DNA of 64,000 nucleotides from Roseibium aestuarii (GCF_008477545.1 NZ_VORA01000001.1:930001-994000), one strand, 5' to 3'; counted from the stretch's first letter, positions 23,820 to 32,750 are shown. Notes: generated from the letters alone by a model not told the origin. Made by a program: numbers and translations.

Positions 23820-24734
23820 ATGAAAGACGTGCCGCTGAACCTGGTCGCCCATCTGGCGAGCCGGACAACGACGCTTGCCTGGGCCTGGCTGGTGACGCGC
23901 CGGGACGAGGTCCGCCTGGGCTTTACCGATCACGACCGGCCCCTCGCCGTGGACGGTGTGACCTGCCACCCGGAAAACGGTCTCGATCCCACCGCCATGC
24001 AGACCGGACCGGATCTGGCTGTGGGCGGCGGAGAGGTGAGTGGGGCCCTCAGGTCCGGCGCCCTCAGCGGCGAGGGTTTGCGCGATCTGGACCTGGAGCT
24101 CGGCCTTTGGGACGGGGCCGAGGTCGCCATCTGGCGCGTCAACTGGCAGGCGCCCGGGGAGGCGATGCTGCTGCGCCGGGCGCAGATCGGCGAGGTGAGT
24201 CGCTCCGGTGCGCGCTTCACGGCGGAGTTGCGCAGCCTGTCCCATCAGCTGGAGGGCACTCGCGGCCGGGTCTTCTCGCCCACCTGCGACGCGGATCTGG
24301 GAGAGGCCCGCTGCGGCATCGACCTCACCGATCCCCGCTACGCCGGGTCTGCACTTGTGAGCGCGACCGTGAGCCGGGCCGAGCTTCGGGTCACCGGCCT
24401 CTCCGGCTTCGACGAGGGCTGGTTCACCGGCGGTCTTGTTCGGGTGACGAGCGGGGAGGCGACAGGCTTCGCCAGCGAGATCAGTGCGCATCAGAGAGAC
24501 GGTTCATCTGCAGACGACACGCTCGTCTTCTGGCAGGAGCCGCCGGTGTGCCTGACCATCGGCACGACGCTCTCCCTCACGGCCGGTTGCGACAAGCGGC
24601 TGGCCACATGCCGGGAGAAATTCGCCAATCTTCTGAATTTCCAAGGCTTCCCCCACATGCCGGGCAACGACTTCGTCCTGTCCTATCCGGTGCGCAACAG
24701 CGGAGAGAACGATGGCAGCGCCCTGCGTGTCTGA
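23820..24734 (+). CDS. GTA baseplate hub (g13, DUF2163 family)
   Basis: The 304-residue protein has an N-terminal segment with TLAWAWLVTRRDEVRLGFTDHD and PENGLDPTAMQT, conserved in the DUF2163/BR0599 family. The C-terminal half contains four cysteines in two pairs: CDADLGEARC, and GCDKRLATC followed by FQGFPHMPG. Related tail hub proteins use four such cysteines to hold an iron-sulfur cluster; metal binding here is inferred. It overlaps the peptidase gene by 23 bp. Confidence 0.9.
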   Translation: MKDVPLNLVAHLASRTTTLAWAWLVTRRDEVRLGFTDHDRPLAVDGVTCHPENGLDPTAMQTGPDLAVGGGEVSGALRSGALSGEGLRDLDLELGLWDGAEVAIWRVNWQAPGEAMLLRRAQIGEVSRSGARFTAELRSLSHQLEGTRGRVFSPTCDADLGEARCGIDLTDPRYAGSALVSATVSRAELRVTGLSGFDEGWFTGGLVRVTSGEATGFASEISAHQRDGSSADDTLVFWQEPPVCLTIGTTLSLTAGCDKRLATCREKFANLLNFQGFPHMPGNDFVLSYPVRNSGENDGSALRV

Positions 24735-25173
24735 GGCCGACCCCGACCTTGTGCTGGCAGCGGCCAGGCGGTGGCTCGGCACCCCCTATCGCCATCAGGC
24801 GAGTTGCCTCGGGGTGGGATGCGACTGCCTCGGCCTCATCCGCGGCGTCTGGCGCGCGCTGCTTGGCAGCGAGCCCGAGCCGGTTCCGGCCTATGCCCCG
24901 GACTGGGTGGTGGCGGCAACCGACGAACCGCTGGCACGAGCCGCCGCACGTTGGCTTCAGCCTGTCGATCTGGCCGCAGCGCGCCCCGGTGACGTGGTTC
25001 TCTTTCGGTGGCGCGACGGGCTCGCCGCCCGCCACGCGGGCATTCTCTCCGGACCGGGGCGTCTCATCCATGCCTATGAGCGGGTCGGCGTGGTGGAAAG
25101 CCCGCTGGCCACCGCCTGGCACCGCCGCCTGTCCCATGCCTTCCGCTTTCCCGCAACCGGTCCGACACCCTGA
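24712..25173 (+). CDS. GTA tail peptidase (g14, NlpC/P60 family)
   Basis: The 153-residue cysteine peptidase likely cuts peptidoglycan cross-links so that DNA can enter the recipient cell. The active-site Cys lies in GVGCDCLGLIRG, the catalytic His in AARHAGIL, and a third polar residue near LIHAYE. PGDVVLFRW before the His is the usual NlpC/P60 strand. It starts inside the g13 gene and ends 9 bp before the megatron gene. Confidence 0.92.
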   Translation: MAAPCVSEADPDLVLAAARRWLGTPYRHQASCLGVGCDCLGLIRGVWRALLGSEPEPVPAYAPDWVVAATDEPLARAAARWLQPVDLAAARPGDVVLFRWRDGLAARHAGILSGPGRLIHAYERVGVVESPLATAWHRRLSHAFRFPATGPTP

Positions 25174-25182
25174 GGAGATCCG

Positions 25183-28100
25183 ATGGCGACCTTGTTACTC
25201 ACCGCGGCAGGCCAGGCGCTGGGCGCTGGGCTCGGCGGGCTTTTCGGTCTGGGCGGCATCGGCGGCGTCATCGGCAAGGCCGCAGGTGCTCTCGTCGGCG
25301 CCGGGCTGGACGGCCAGCTCTTCGGATCCTCCGGCACCGTCGAGGGCAGCCGGCTTGAGGATCTGTCGGTCCAGGCCTCCACCGAAGGCGCGAGCCTGCC
25401 AAGGCTCTACGGCCGCATGCGTCTCGCCGGTCAGGTCATCTGGGCGACTTCCTTCGAGGAGGAGGTCAGCGAGGAGCGACAGGGCGGGAAGGGCGGCGGA
25501 AGCCGGGTCACCGTGCGCTCCTATGCTTATTACGGCAACTTCGCCGTCGCGCTCTGCGAGGGACCCATCACCCGGATCGGACGGGTCTGGGCCGATGGCA
25601 AGCTGCTGGACACCAGCACGCTCACCTGGCGCATTCATCGCGGCGAGGCCACTCAGGCGCACGACCCGCTCATCGCGGCCGTTCAGGGCGAGACGCCCGC
25701 CTATCGCGGCACCGCCTATGTGGTCTTCGAGCGCCTGCCGCTGGAGCCTTTCGGCAATCGCCTGCCACAGTTGACCTTCGAGGTGATCCGGGTCGTCGAA
25801 CCGCTCGAAGGCGCGATCCGCGCCGTGACCCTGATCCCCGGCGCCGGCGAGTTCGTCTATCAGCCGACCCGGGTGACCGCCTCGCCGGCGCCCGGCGTCA
25901 CCGAGAGCGTCAACCGTCACGTGCCCTCCGCCCTCTCGGACTGGCAGGCCTCCCTCGACGAGCTGCAGGAACTCTGCCCCGGACTGGAGCGGGTCGCCCT
26001 GGTGGTCGCCTGGTTCGGCGACGATCTGCGCGCCGGCCACTGTACCTTGCGTCCCAAGGTGGAGACCCCCGAGAAGTCCACGAATGGCGCGACCTGGAGC
26101 GTTTCGGGCCTGTCCCGCGGTCAGGCCGAGGTCGTGAGCCGCATCGCCGATGCTCCGGCCTTCGGCGGCACGCCCTCCGATGGATCGGTGATTGCTGCCA
26201 TCCGTGATCTCAAGGCCCGGGGCCTCAAGGTGACGCTCTATCCCTTCATCCTCATGGACATTCCGCCGGACAACGGCCTCGCCGATCCCCACGGTGGCAC
26301 GGAACAGGCTGCCTTTCCCTGGCGCGGCCGTCTGGTCGCGGCAAGCGATCCGGACGCGGAGGTCGCCAGTTTCTTCGGGGCGGCCGCGCGAAGCGATCTG
26401 CAGGTCAATGGCGACAGTGTCGCTCTGACGGGCGCATCGAGCGCGGACTGGGGCTATCGCCGGTTCATCCTCCATCTGGCAGGACTGGCGCAGGCGGCAG
26501 GCGGCGTCGATGCCTTTCTCATCGGCTCGGAAATGCGCGGTCTGACCCGCTCGCGCGCGGCCTCCGGGACCTATCCCTTCGTGCAGGGTCTGGTCTCCCT
26601 GGCCGCCGATGTGCGGGCGGTTCTCGGCAGCGGCACGTCTCTCTCCTACGCAGCCGACTGGAGCGAATATGGCGCCCACGTTCCGGCGGCCGGAGAGCTG
26701 CGCTTTCCCCTCGATCCGCTCTGGTCAAGCCCTGAGATCGATTTCGTCGGCATCGACTGCTACGTGCCCCTGACCGATCAGCGGGACGGGGACGACCCGG
26801 ACGGGGGTGGCCCGGACGGTGGTGGGCGGTATGATCTGGAAGACCTGCGCGCGGGCGTGACCGGCGGCGAGGACCATGACTGGTATTATGCCTCGCCGGA
26901 GGACCGGATCGCGGGCACGAGAAGCCCCATCACCGACGGAGCTTACGGCAAACCCTTCGTCTATCGGGCGAAGGATTTCGCGGGCTGGTGGTCCAACCCT
27001 CACGTGGAGCGCAGCGGCGGCGTGGAGCTGACCACCCCGACCGGCTGGGTTCCGGGCTCCAAGCCCATCTGGTTCACCGAACTGGGCTGTCCCGCGATCG
27101 ACCGCGGGGCGAACCAGCCCAATGTCTTCGTCGATGCCAAGTCGGCCGAGAGCGCGGTGCCCCATTTCTCCCGCGGCACGCGGGACGACCTGATCCAGCG
27201 CCGGGCGCTTGAAGCCTCGCTCGGCGCCTGGGGGGCTCAGATCCCCGGAGTGGAGCCGGTCGATCAGCCGGTCTCCCCACTCGATGGCACCCCGATGATC
27301 GATCCCGCTCATATCCATCTGTGGACCTGGGACGCGCGGCCTTTTCCCGCCTTTCCGCTCTATGGCGACGTCTGGTCCGATGACGGCAACTGGCGTTTCG
27401 GTCACTGGTTGAACGGCCGGCTCGGCACGGTCTCCGTCGCGGGCGTCCTGCGCGCGATGCTGCTGGAAGACGGGCTGGATCCGGACGACTTTCAGGTCGA
27501 GGGCCTGTCCGGTCAGATCGAGGGGCTGGTCATTGGCGGCCAGACGACGACCCGTCAGGCGATCGAACCCCTGCTGGAAGCCTTTGATGGCATCGCGGTC
27601 GACACGGGGACGCAGGTGCGGTTCCTGCCGCGCGACGCAGCGTCTCGGGTCCCGCTCACCGAGGACGATGTGGTCGAGACGGAAGACGGGGCAGCCCTCC
27701 TCACGCGCACCCGGCTGCAGGCCAGTGAAATGCCGTTGGAGGTGCGCTTCTCGGCGGCCAGTGCGCTTGGGGACTATCAGCGCCGGGTCGTCGCCTCGCG
27801 ACGGCTGGACCCGCGTCTCGCCCGTTCGGAAAGCGCGGTCGCACGCGGCGCCTCGCGGATCAGCGAGCTGTCGCTGTCGGCGTCCGTCGCGCCGGATCTT
27901 CTGCAACAGGCGGCAGAAACACGGCTCGCCCGGATCTGGAGCGCCCGCGAGCGGGTGGAACTGTCCCTGTCGCCCTTGCGGCTCGATGTGGAGCCCGGCG
28001 ACCTTCTGGTCCTTGAGGCGCTGGCCGGGGAGACCTTCTCTCCCGCGCTCGATGTCAGCGTCGGCTCCCTGGAGGACACGGACGCACGGCGGATCGAGGG

Positions 28101-29121
28101 GCACAGGGTGGGGGGCACGCGCGCCGTCCCGAGAGCGCTCGATGTGGGCTCCGGCCCGGTCTACCCCGGCGGCGAGCTGGGACGCGCCGAAGCTCTGCTG
28201 CTGGATCTGCCGCCCATGCGCGACAGCGATCCGGAGGCTCCCTTGCGTCTGGCCGCCTTTGCCCGTCCCTGGGGCGGGGGGATGACCCTGATGCGTTCGG
28301 CGGAACAAACCGGCTTCCAGCCGCTCCTCGAAATCGAACGGCCTTCGGTGATGGGACGGCTTGCCACGCCCCTGCCGACCGGCCCGGTCGCCTATCTCGA
28401 CCGTCATGCCCGGCCTGAGGTGACGCTCTTCGGCGCTGTGCTGGAGAGCCGCAGTCTTGAGGCCGTGCTGTCCGGGCTGAACGCGCTGGCCGTCGCCAAG
28501 CCTTCCGGCGGCTTCGAGGTCCTGCAGTTTCTCGGCGCGGAGCTGACGGGAGAGCGCACCTACCGCCTCTCCGGCCTGCTGCGCGGCCAGGCGGGCACGG
28601 AACCGGAAGCCGGCGAGATCGGTCTGATCGGGGCCGCGGTGGTCCTGCTCGACCCGGACCGGGTGCCGCTGGTGCCCCTGTCGGCCGATCAGCTGGGTCT
28701 GACCCTTGCCTATCGTCTGGTGCCCGGCGGGCGGTCGCTCGAAGACGACAGCGTCACCGCCCTGACCCATGCGGCGACAGGCCGTGGCCTGCGCCCCCGG
28801 GCGCCGGTGCACCTGAGGGCGCAGCGCGGACCTGGAGGCATCCAAATCAGCTGGATCCGGCAGACCCGCAGGGGAGGCGACGGCTGGGACCAGACGGAGG
28901 TGCCGCTGGCCGAGACCACGGAGGCCTATGAGGTCGACATCCTGAGCGCTTCCGGAACCGTGGTCCGCACGCTGCAGGTCTCAGCCGCTGAGGCCCTTTA
29001 TGCGACGGCCGACGAGCTGGCGGATTTCGGCGGGCCGCTTACCGTCCTGCGGCTGCAGGTCATGCAACTCTCCGCGACCGTCGGGCGCGGCTTTCCCGGA
29101 AAGGCGGATCTGAATGTCTAA
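25183..29121 (+). CDS. GTA host-specificity (megatron) protein (g15)
   Basis: At 1312 residues this is the largest gene of the window. The N terminus is a Gly-rich hydrophobic segment (about 1-45, GLGGLFGLGGIGGVIGKAAG) that could interact with membrane. Next comes a hub-like region, then a TIM-barrel glycoside-hydrolase-like domain (about 430-740: FLIGSEMRGLTRSRA, ISFVGID-like strands, WFTELGCPAIDRGANQPNVF), followed by phage-tail_3-type domains and a C-terminal beta region. Known relatives form the fibre and hub tip that bind the host surface. A roughly 15-residue Gly/Asp-rich repeat (GDDPDGGGPDGGGR, near 535) is an oddity of the barrel loop. Confidence 0.93.
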   Translation: MATLLLTAAGQALGAGLGGLFGLGGIGGVIGKAAGALVGAGLDGQLFGSSGTVEGSRLEDLSVQASTEGASLPRLYGRMRLAGQVIWATSFEEEVSEERQGGKGGGSRVTVRSYAYYGNFAVALCEGPITRIGRVWADGKLLDTSTLTWRIHRGEATQAHDPLIAAVQGETPAYRGTAYVVFERLPLEPFGNRLPQLTFEVIRVVEPLEGAIRAVTLIPGAGEFVYQPTRVTASPAPGVTESVNRHVPSALSDWQASLDELQELCPGLERVALVVAWFGDDLRAGHCTLRPKVETPEKSTNGATWSVSGLSRGQAEVVSRIADAPAFGGTPSDGSVIAAIRDLKARGLKVTLYPFILMDIPPDNGLADPHGGTEQAAFPWRGRLVAASDPDAEVASFFGAAARSDLQVNGDSVALTGASSADWGYRRFILHLAGLAQAAGGVDAFLIGSEMRGLTRSRAASGTYPFVQGLVSLAADVRAVLGSGTSLSYAADWSEYGAHVPAAGELRFPLDPLWSSPEIDFVGIDCYVPLTDQRDGDDPDGGGPDGGGRYDLEDLRAGVTGGEDHDWYYASPEDRIAGTRSPITDGAYGKPFVYRAKDFAGWWSNPHVERSGGVELTTPTGWVPGSKPIWFTELGCPAIDRGANQPNVFVDAKSAESAVPHFSRGTRDDLIQRRALEASLGAWGAQIPGVEPVDQPVSPLDGTPMIDPAHIHLWTWDARPFPAFPLYGDVWSDDGNWRFGHWLNGRLGTVSVAGVLRAMLLEDGLDPDDFQVEGLSGQIEGLVIGGQTTTRQAIEPLLEAFDGIAVDTGTQVRFLPRDAASRVPLTEDDVVETEDGAALLTRTRLQASEMPLEVRFSAASALGDYQRRVVASRRLDPRLARSESAVARGASRISELSLSASVAPDLLQQAAETRLARIWSARERVELSLSPLRLDVEPGDLLVLEALAGETFSPALDVSVGSLEDTDARRIEGHRVGGTRAVPRALDVGSGPVYPGGELGRAEALLLDLPPMRDSDPEAPLRLAAFARPWGGGMTLMRSAEQTGFQPLLEIERPSVMGRLATPLPTGPVAYLDRHARPEVTLFGAVLESRSLEAVLSGLNALAVAKPSGGFEVLQFLGAELTGERTYRLSGLLRGQAGTEPEAGEIGLIGAAVVLLDPDRVPLVPLSADQLGLTLAYRLVPGGRSLEDDSVTALTHAATGRGLRPRAPVHLRAQRGPGGIQISWIRQTRRGGDGWDQTEVPLAETTEAYEVDILSASGTVVRTLQVSAAEALYATADELADFGGPLTVLRLQVMQLSATVGRGFPGKADLNV

Positions 29122-29839
29122 GACCTTGCGTTTGTCCCTGCCGCTTCTGGCACCCTCCCAGGCGCAGAAACACGTGACCCACAATGAGGCGCTGCTGACC
29201 CTCGACGTGCTGGCCCACGCCCTCTTCGAAAGCCGGAGCCTCAGCGCGCCGCCTGTCGCAGCCGAGGGGCAGAGCTTCCTCGTCGGCCCGTCGGCCAGTG
29301 GCGACTGGGCCGGGTCCGAGGGGGCGATTGCCCATTGGCGGGATGGGGGCTGGGTCTTCTTCCAGCCCTTCGACGGGCTTCGCGCCCTGGTGCGCGACGA
29401 AGATCTGCGCCTCGTCCATCTGGAAGGCACCTGGCGGGCCCTTGCCGATCTGGTGGGGCCGGACCAGGCCCAGGCCCGCTCCAGTGGCGGTGCGGAGACC
29501 CGCGTTCAGGTGATCGAGACGGACCTGACCGATCTCTCCGGGACCTATGCCGAGACGGCCGAGCTCATTCCCGACCGCTCGCTGGTGCTCGCCGTTGCCA
29601 GCCGGACGCTTGCGGCCGTGACCGGTGCGACGTCCTACGACGTGGGGGTTCCGGGAGAGGTGTCCAAGTTCGGCGGGTCGCTCGGTGTGGCGGCAGGGGC
29701 GAGCAACATCGGCGTCATCGGGCCGACCGCCTTTTATGCGCCGACGCGTCTGCGGGTCAGCGCCAATGGCGGGGCCTTCACGGGCGGCACCGTGCGCCTG
29801 TCCCTGCATGTGCTGACCTTCGCCGCTCCCACCGGCTGA
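29114..29839 (+). CDS. DUF2793 protein, possible tail-tip accessory
   Basis: The 241-residue protein opens with LPLLAPSQAQKHVTHNEALLTLDVLAH, the signature of DUF2793, a family found beside GTA and prophage tail genes. GDWAGSEGAIAHWRDGGWVFFQPFDG continues the domain. The C-terminal part is Gly/Thr-rich beta sequence. It overlaps the megatron gene by 8 bp, so it is part of the same unit. A surface-binding or fibre role is inferred from position only. Confidence 0.85.
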   Translation: MSKTLRLSLPLLAPSQAQKHVTHNEALLTLDVLAHALFESRSLSAPPVAAEGQSFLVGPSASGDWAGSEGAIAHWRDGGWVFFQPFDGLRALVRDEDLRLVHLEGTWRALADLVGPDQAQARSSGGAETRVQVIETDLTDLSGTYAETAELIPDRSLVLAVASRTLAAVTGATSYDVGVPGEVSKFGGSLGVAAGASNIGVIGPTAFYAPTRLRVSANGGAFTGGTVRLSLHVLTFAAPTG

Positions 29840-29883
29840 GGGCGGACGGACAGGTCATTCTCAAGGCAGCGGCAGGAGGCGAC

Positions 29884-30807
29884 ATGACGCAGACAGGCAG
29901 GAGCATCAGCAATCAGGGACTGGTCTTCATCGGCACCCATGAAGGGTTCGTATCGCGGGCCTACAGGGACCCGGCCGGGGTCCTGACCATCGGATACGGC
30001 TTCACCATGGGATCGCGCATCTTTGCCGGCTGGTGGCGGGGCCTGCACGGCCGCGGGCTCGGCGTCGGAGACAGCATCACCCGCGCCCAGGCCAACATGC
30101 TTCTCGGCCGAATTGCCGGAGAGGAAGTGGTGCCAGCCGTCGCGGCGCGCCTGCCTGCCCTGTCCCAGACCCAGCTCGATGCCTGCGCCTCCGTGGTCTA
30201 CAACCTCGGCCCCCGGGCGCTCGGATGGCGCTGGGGGCAGGCGCTTGCCGCAGGTCGTCTGGCCGAGGCAGCGCGCCTCTTGCGCAAGACCGGGATCACG
30301 GCGGGCGGACGACGGCTCCCCGGGCTGGTGCGGCGGCGGGCGGACGAAGCCCGGCTTCTGGAAACCGGCGACTATGGCACAGGTGACGGGGCAAACACGC
30401 CCGCACGGCCAACTGTGCGACCGGACCCGGAGTTGCGCCAGGTCCAGCGCGCGCTCGCGGGGCTGGGCTATCGCCCCGGGCCGCTGGACGGAAGGCCGGG
30501 GCCGCAGACGGAACAGGCCCTGCGTCATTTCCAGCGCGATCACCCGCCGCTGGTGGTGGATGGCATCGCCGGTCCCGCCACCCGCGCCGCCCTTCGGCGG
30601 GAACAGTCCCGGCGGGGATGCGAGAGCGCGGGCATCGGGACAGCGGTAGTCACCGCAACCCTGGCTCATGCGCTGGAGGCGGACCTGCGCTGGGCGCTGG
30701 CGTTGGCCGTGCTCGCCGGCCTTCTCGTGCTGGCGGGTGGTGTTGCGTTGCGCCATCGCGGCCGTCTCGTGCCCTGGCTGGCGCGACAGGGGGCACGCTG
30801 GCGCTGA
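29884..30807 (+). CDS. GH24 endolysin with peptidoglycan-binding domain and C-terminal membrane helix
   Basis: The 307-residue lysozyme begins at the ATG preceded by GGAGG. The catalytic triad fits T4-type lysozyme: E20, D29 and T35 (THEGFVSRAYRDPAGVLTIGYGFT region, spacing E-8-D-5-T). A PG_binding_1-like domain follows (about 185-240: ELRQVQRALAGLGYRPGPLDG, ALRHFQRDH, DGIAGPATRAAL). The last roughly 40 residues form a hydrophobic helix (WALALAVLAGLLVLAGGVAL) and a basic tail, which would tether the enzyme to the inner membrane. In RcGTA the lysis genes are unlinked from the structural cluster. Confidence 0.88.
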   Translation: MTQTGRSISNQGLVFIGTHEGFVSRAYRDPAGVLTIGYGFTMGSRIFAGWWRGLHGRGLGVGDSITRAQANMLLGRIAGEEVVPAVAARLPALSQTQLDACASVVYNLGPRALGWRWGQALAAGRLAEAARLLRKTGITAGGRRLPGLVRRRADEARLLETGDYGTGDGANTPARPTVRPDPELRQVQRALAGLGYRPGPLDGRPGPQTEQALRHFQRDHPPLVVDGIAGPATRAALRREQSRRGCESAGIGTAVVTATLAHALEADLRWALALAVLAGLLVLAGGVALRHRGRLVPWLARQGARWR

Positions 30808-30883
30808 TGCCGCGTCCAGAAGAGACCGGTGCCGCGCGGCCTGCGCGGGCCGAATCCTGCCGTTTGAAACAGGGAGAGGCATC

Positions 30884-31159
30884 ATGGAAGGTTGGAAGAC
30901 GATCATCGTCAACGCATTGCTCGGATCTCTCGCGCTTGTCGCGGAAGTCCTCACCCAGCTCACGGACATGGACTGGAAGTCCGTTGTTCCGCCGGATCTT
31001 GCGCCCTACATCATCGTCGCCATCGCGCTGGCCAACATCTATCTGCGGCACGTGACGAAGGGGCCGGCGGGATGGATGGTCACCGCCCCGGCACCGGGGG
31101 AAGAGGGCCGGCCCCTCGAAGATCTCCCGGACGAACATGGGGCAGGGGAGCGCTCATGA
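30884..31159 (+). CDS. Small holin-like membrane protein
   Basis: The 91-residue protein has two hydrophobic segments (about 7-25, IIVNALLGSLALVAEVL, and 41-58, APYIIVAIALANIYLRHV) and a charged acidic C terminus. It starts 76 bp after the endolysin gene with GGGAGAGG before the ATG and overlaps the next gene by 4 bp (ATGA). Size, topology and place suggest a holin or antiholin; no family is certain. Confidence 0.65.
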   Translation: MEGWKTIIVNALLGSLALVAEVLTQLTDMDWKSVVPPDLAPYIIVAIALANIYLRHVTKGPAGWMVTAPAPGEEGRPLEDLPDEHGAGERS

Positions 31160-31560
31160 TTGTCGGCTGGCTCACCGGAGGTCTGCTTCAGGCCCTGTTG
31201 AAGGCCTTTGTCGCGATGCAGGAACGCCGGCTCGAGAGCCGAGGCCTCGAACGGAAGCTGGCCGCCGATCTGGCGGCGGAGGAGATCCGGGCGGAAATCG
31301 CCAGCCGCGCCGAGGCCCGCAAACTTCTGCAACTGGAAAACGGTACGCTCTTGTCTGCCGGCCGTCTGGGGCGGCTCGCCTTCGTGCTGCCGCTGGCCCT
31401 GTGGTGGGCGGCGGTCTGCCTCGACAGCGTCTTTCACTTCGGCTGGAAGGTGAGCGAGGTGCCGGTCCTGCGGGACTGGGGCGGGGCGATCGTCACCAGC
31501 CTCTTTCTGGTGGATGGGATGAAGGCCGTGGGGCGCATGGTGCGCGGCGGACGCGCCTGA
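31156..31560 (+). CDS. Putative three-helix holin-type protein closing the GTA cluster
   Basis: The 134-residue protein has an N-terminal hydrophobic helix (IVGWLTGGLLQALLKAFVAM), a charged helical stretch (LERKLAADLAAEEIRAEIASRAEARKL-like, about 30-60) and two more hydrophobic segments (LAFVLPLALWWAAVCLDSVF and AIVTSLFLVDGMKAV). The topology recalls the GTA-release holins with three transmembrane segments, although the match is by eye only. It overlaps the upstream membrane gene by ATGA. A spanin-like or prophage-derived role is possible. Confidence 0.65.
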   Translation: MIVGWLTGGLLQALLKAFVAMQERRLESRGLERKLAADLAAEEIRAEIASRAEARKLLQLENGTLLSAGRLGRLAFVLPLALWWAAVCLDSVFHFGWKVSEVPVLRDWGGAIVTSLFLVDGMKAVGRMVRGGRA

Positions 31561-31769
31561 CGGGCCGGGCATTTGCGCCGGAGCGGACAGCAAGAGCGGT
31601 CGGAAGCATTTCACACCATTGCGCAAAAGGGTGCTGACGTGTTCATGTCGGGTTCAGATGCTTCGGTCTAGAACCCTTGCAGGATCCCGCAGGTCACTGT
31701 TTCGGCAGGGCGCTTGCGGGGTCGCCCAGATGCCGTCCGATCCGGTCCAGACCCTTGAGGATATCCGCC

Positions 31770-32030
31770 GTGAACCGCTTCAGTCTCGCCTTCCTGATGC
31801 TTGCCCTTGCAGGCCTTGCCTCGCCTGCGGCAGCCCAGTGCCTGTCCCAGGATCAGGCGCGACAGGCCGTGGCCAGCGGTCAGGCGGCGCCCTTAGGCAG
31901 CCTCAAGGGCCAGATTGGCGGCGAGATCGTGAAGGCGGAACTCTGCATCGAGGGTGGCCAGTATGTCTATCGCGTCTCGGTGGTCAGCGGTGGCGCCGTG
32001 CGCACCGTGGTGATCAACGCCAGCCGATAA
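31770..32030 (+). CDS. feuN: Small periplasmic FeuN-like protein
   Basis: The 86-residue product has a clean signal peptide (NRFSLAFLMLALAGLASPAAA, cleaved before QCL) and a short PepSY-like mature domain (QARQAVASGQAAPLGSLKGQIGGEIVKAEL, YVYRVSVVSG) with two cysteines. The GTG start has GAGG 9 nt before it. It lies 51 bp upstream of a FeuP/FeuQ-type two-component pair, where Sinorhizobium meliloti encodes FeuN, a small periplasmic inhibitor of the FeuQ kinase. The symbol is based on this synteny and size. Confidence 0.7.
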   Translation: MNRFSLAFLMLALAGLASPAAAQCLSQDQARQAVASGQAAPLGSLKGQIGGEIVKAELCIEGGQYVYRVSVVSGGAVRTVVINASR

Positions 32031-32081
32031 CCGTCCCTCCCGACCCGATACCGGGTCTGCAAGACTGACAGAAGGATATTC

Positions 32082-32750
32082 ATGCGGCTTCTGGTTGTTG
32101 AAGATGACGCGGACCTGAACCGGCAGCTCGTTACCGAGCTGGTCGAGGCCGGCTATGCGGTCGACAGTGCCTTCGATGGCGAGGAAGGCCACTTCCTCGG
32201 CGACACGGAACCCTATGATGCGGTGATCCTCGATCTGGGCCTGCCGAAGATCGACGGCCTCTCCGTGCTGGAGAACTGGCGGCGGGATGGCCGGGTCATG
32301 CCGGTGCTGATCCTGACCGCCCGCGACCGCTGGTCCGACAAGGTGGCGGGCATCGATGCGGGCGCCGACGACTATGTTGCCAAGCCCTTCCACATGGAGG
32401 AAGTCCTGGCCCGGGTGCGCGCCCTGGTGCGCCGGGCTGCCGGCCATGCGTCCAACGAACTGACCTGCGGCCCCCTGCGGCTGGATCTGCGCACCAGCCG
32501 GGTGACGGTCGACGGCAGCCCCATCAAGCTCACCTCCCACGAATACCGCCTGCTGTCCTACCTGATGCATCATCAGGGCAAGGTGATTTCGCGCACAGAA
32601 CTCACCGAACATCTCTATGAGCAGGATTTCGACCGGGATTCCAATACGGTGGAGGTCTTCGTCGGGCGGCTGCGCAAGAAGGTCGGCTCCGACCTGATCG
32701 AGACCATCCGCGGCCTCGGCTACCGGCTCGGTGAAGCCCGTGACGCCTGA
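32082..32750 (+). CDS. feuP: OmpR-family response regulator, FeuP-like
   Basis: The 222-residue protein has a receiver domain with the phospho-acceptor Asp in VILDLGLP (D51), acidic pocket EDD (7-9), Thr in LILTARD and Lys in DYVAKPFH. A winged-helix output domain follows (about 125-218: TSHEYRLLSYLMHHQGKVISR, NTVEVFVGRLRKK, TIRGLGYRL). It sits between the FeuN-like gene and the kinase gene, which overlaps its end by 20 bp. In rhizobia FeuP controls cyclic beta-glucan export (ndvA) and osmotic adaptation; target genes here are unknown. Confidence 0.88.
   Translation: MRLLVVEDDADLNRQLVTELVEAGYAVDSAFDGEEGHFLGDTEPYDAVILDLGLPKIDGLSVLENWRRDGRVMPVLILTARDRWSDKVAGIDAGADDYVAKPFHMEEVLARVRALVRRAAGHASNELTCGPLRLDLRTSRVTVDGSPIKLTSHEYRLLSYLMHHQGKVISRTELTEHLYEQDFDRDSNTVEVFVGRLRKKVGSDLIETIRGLGYRLGEARDA

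Noticed and set aside
26725-28845. 706-codon minus-strand frame inside the megatron gene
   Set aside because: Shadow frame rich in Arg, Gly, Asp and Gln without domains; the plus-strand gene is well supported.
13033-31560. Classical temperate prophage
   Set aside because: No integrase, excisionase, repressor, replication genes or att-like flanking repeats were seen, and the gene order is that of a GTA.
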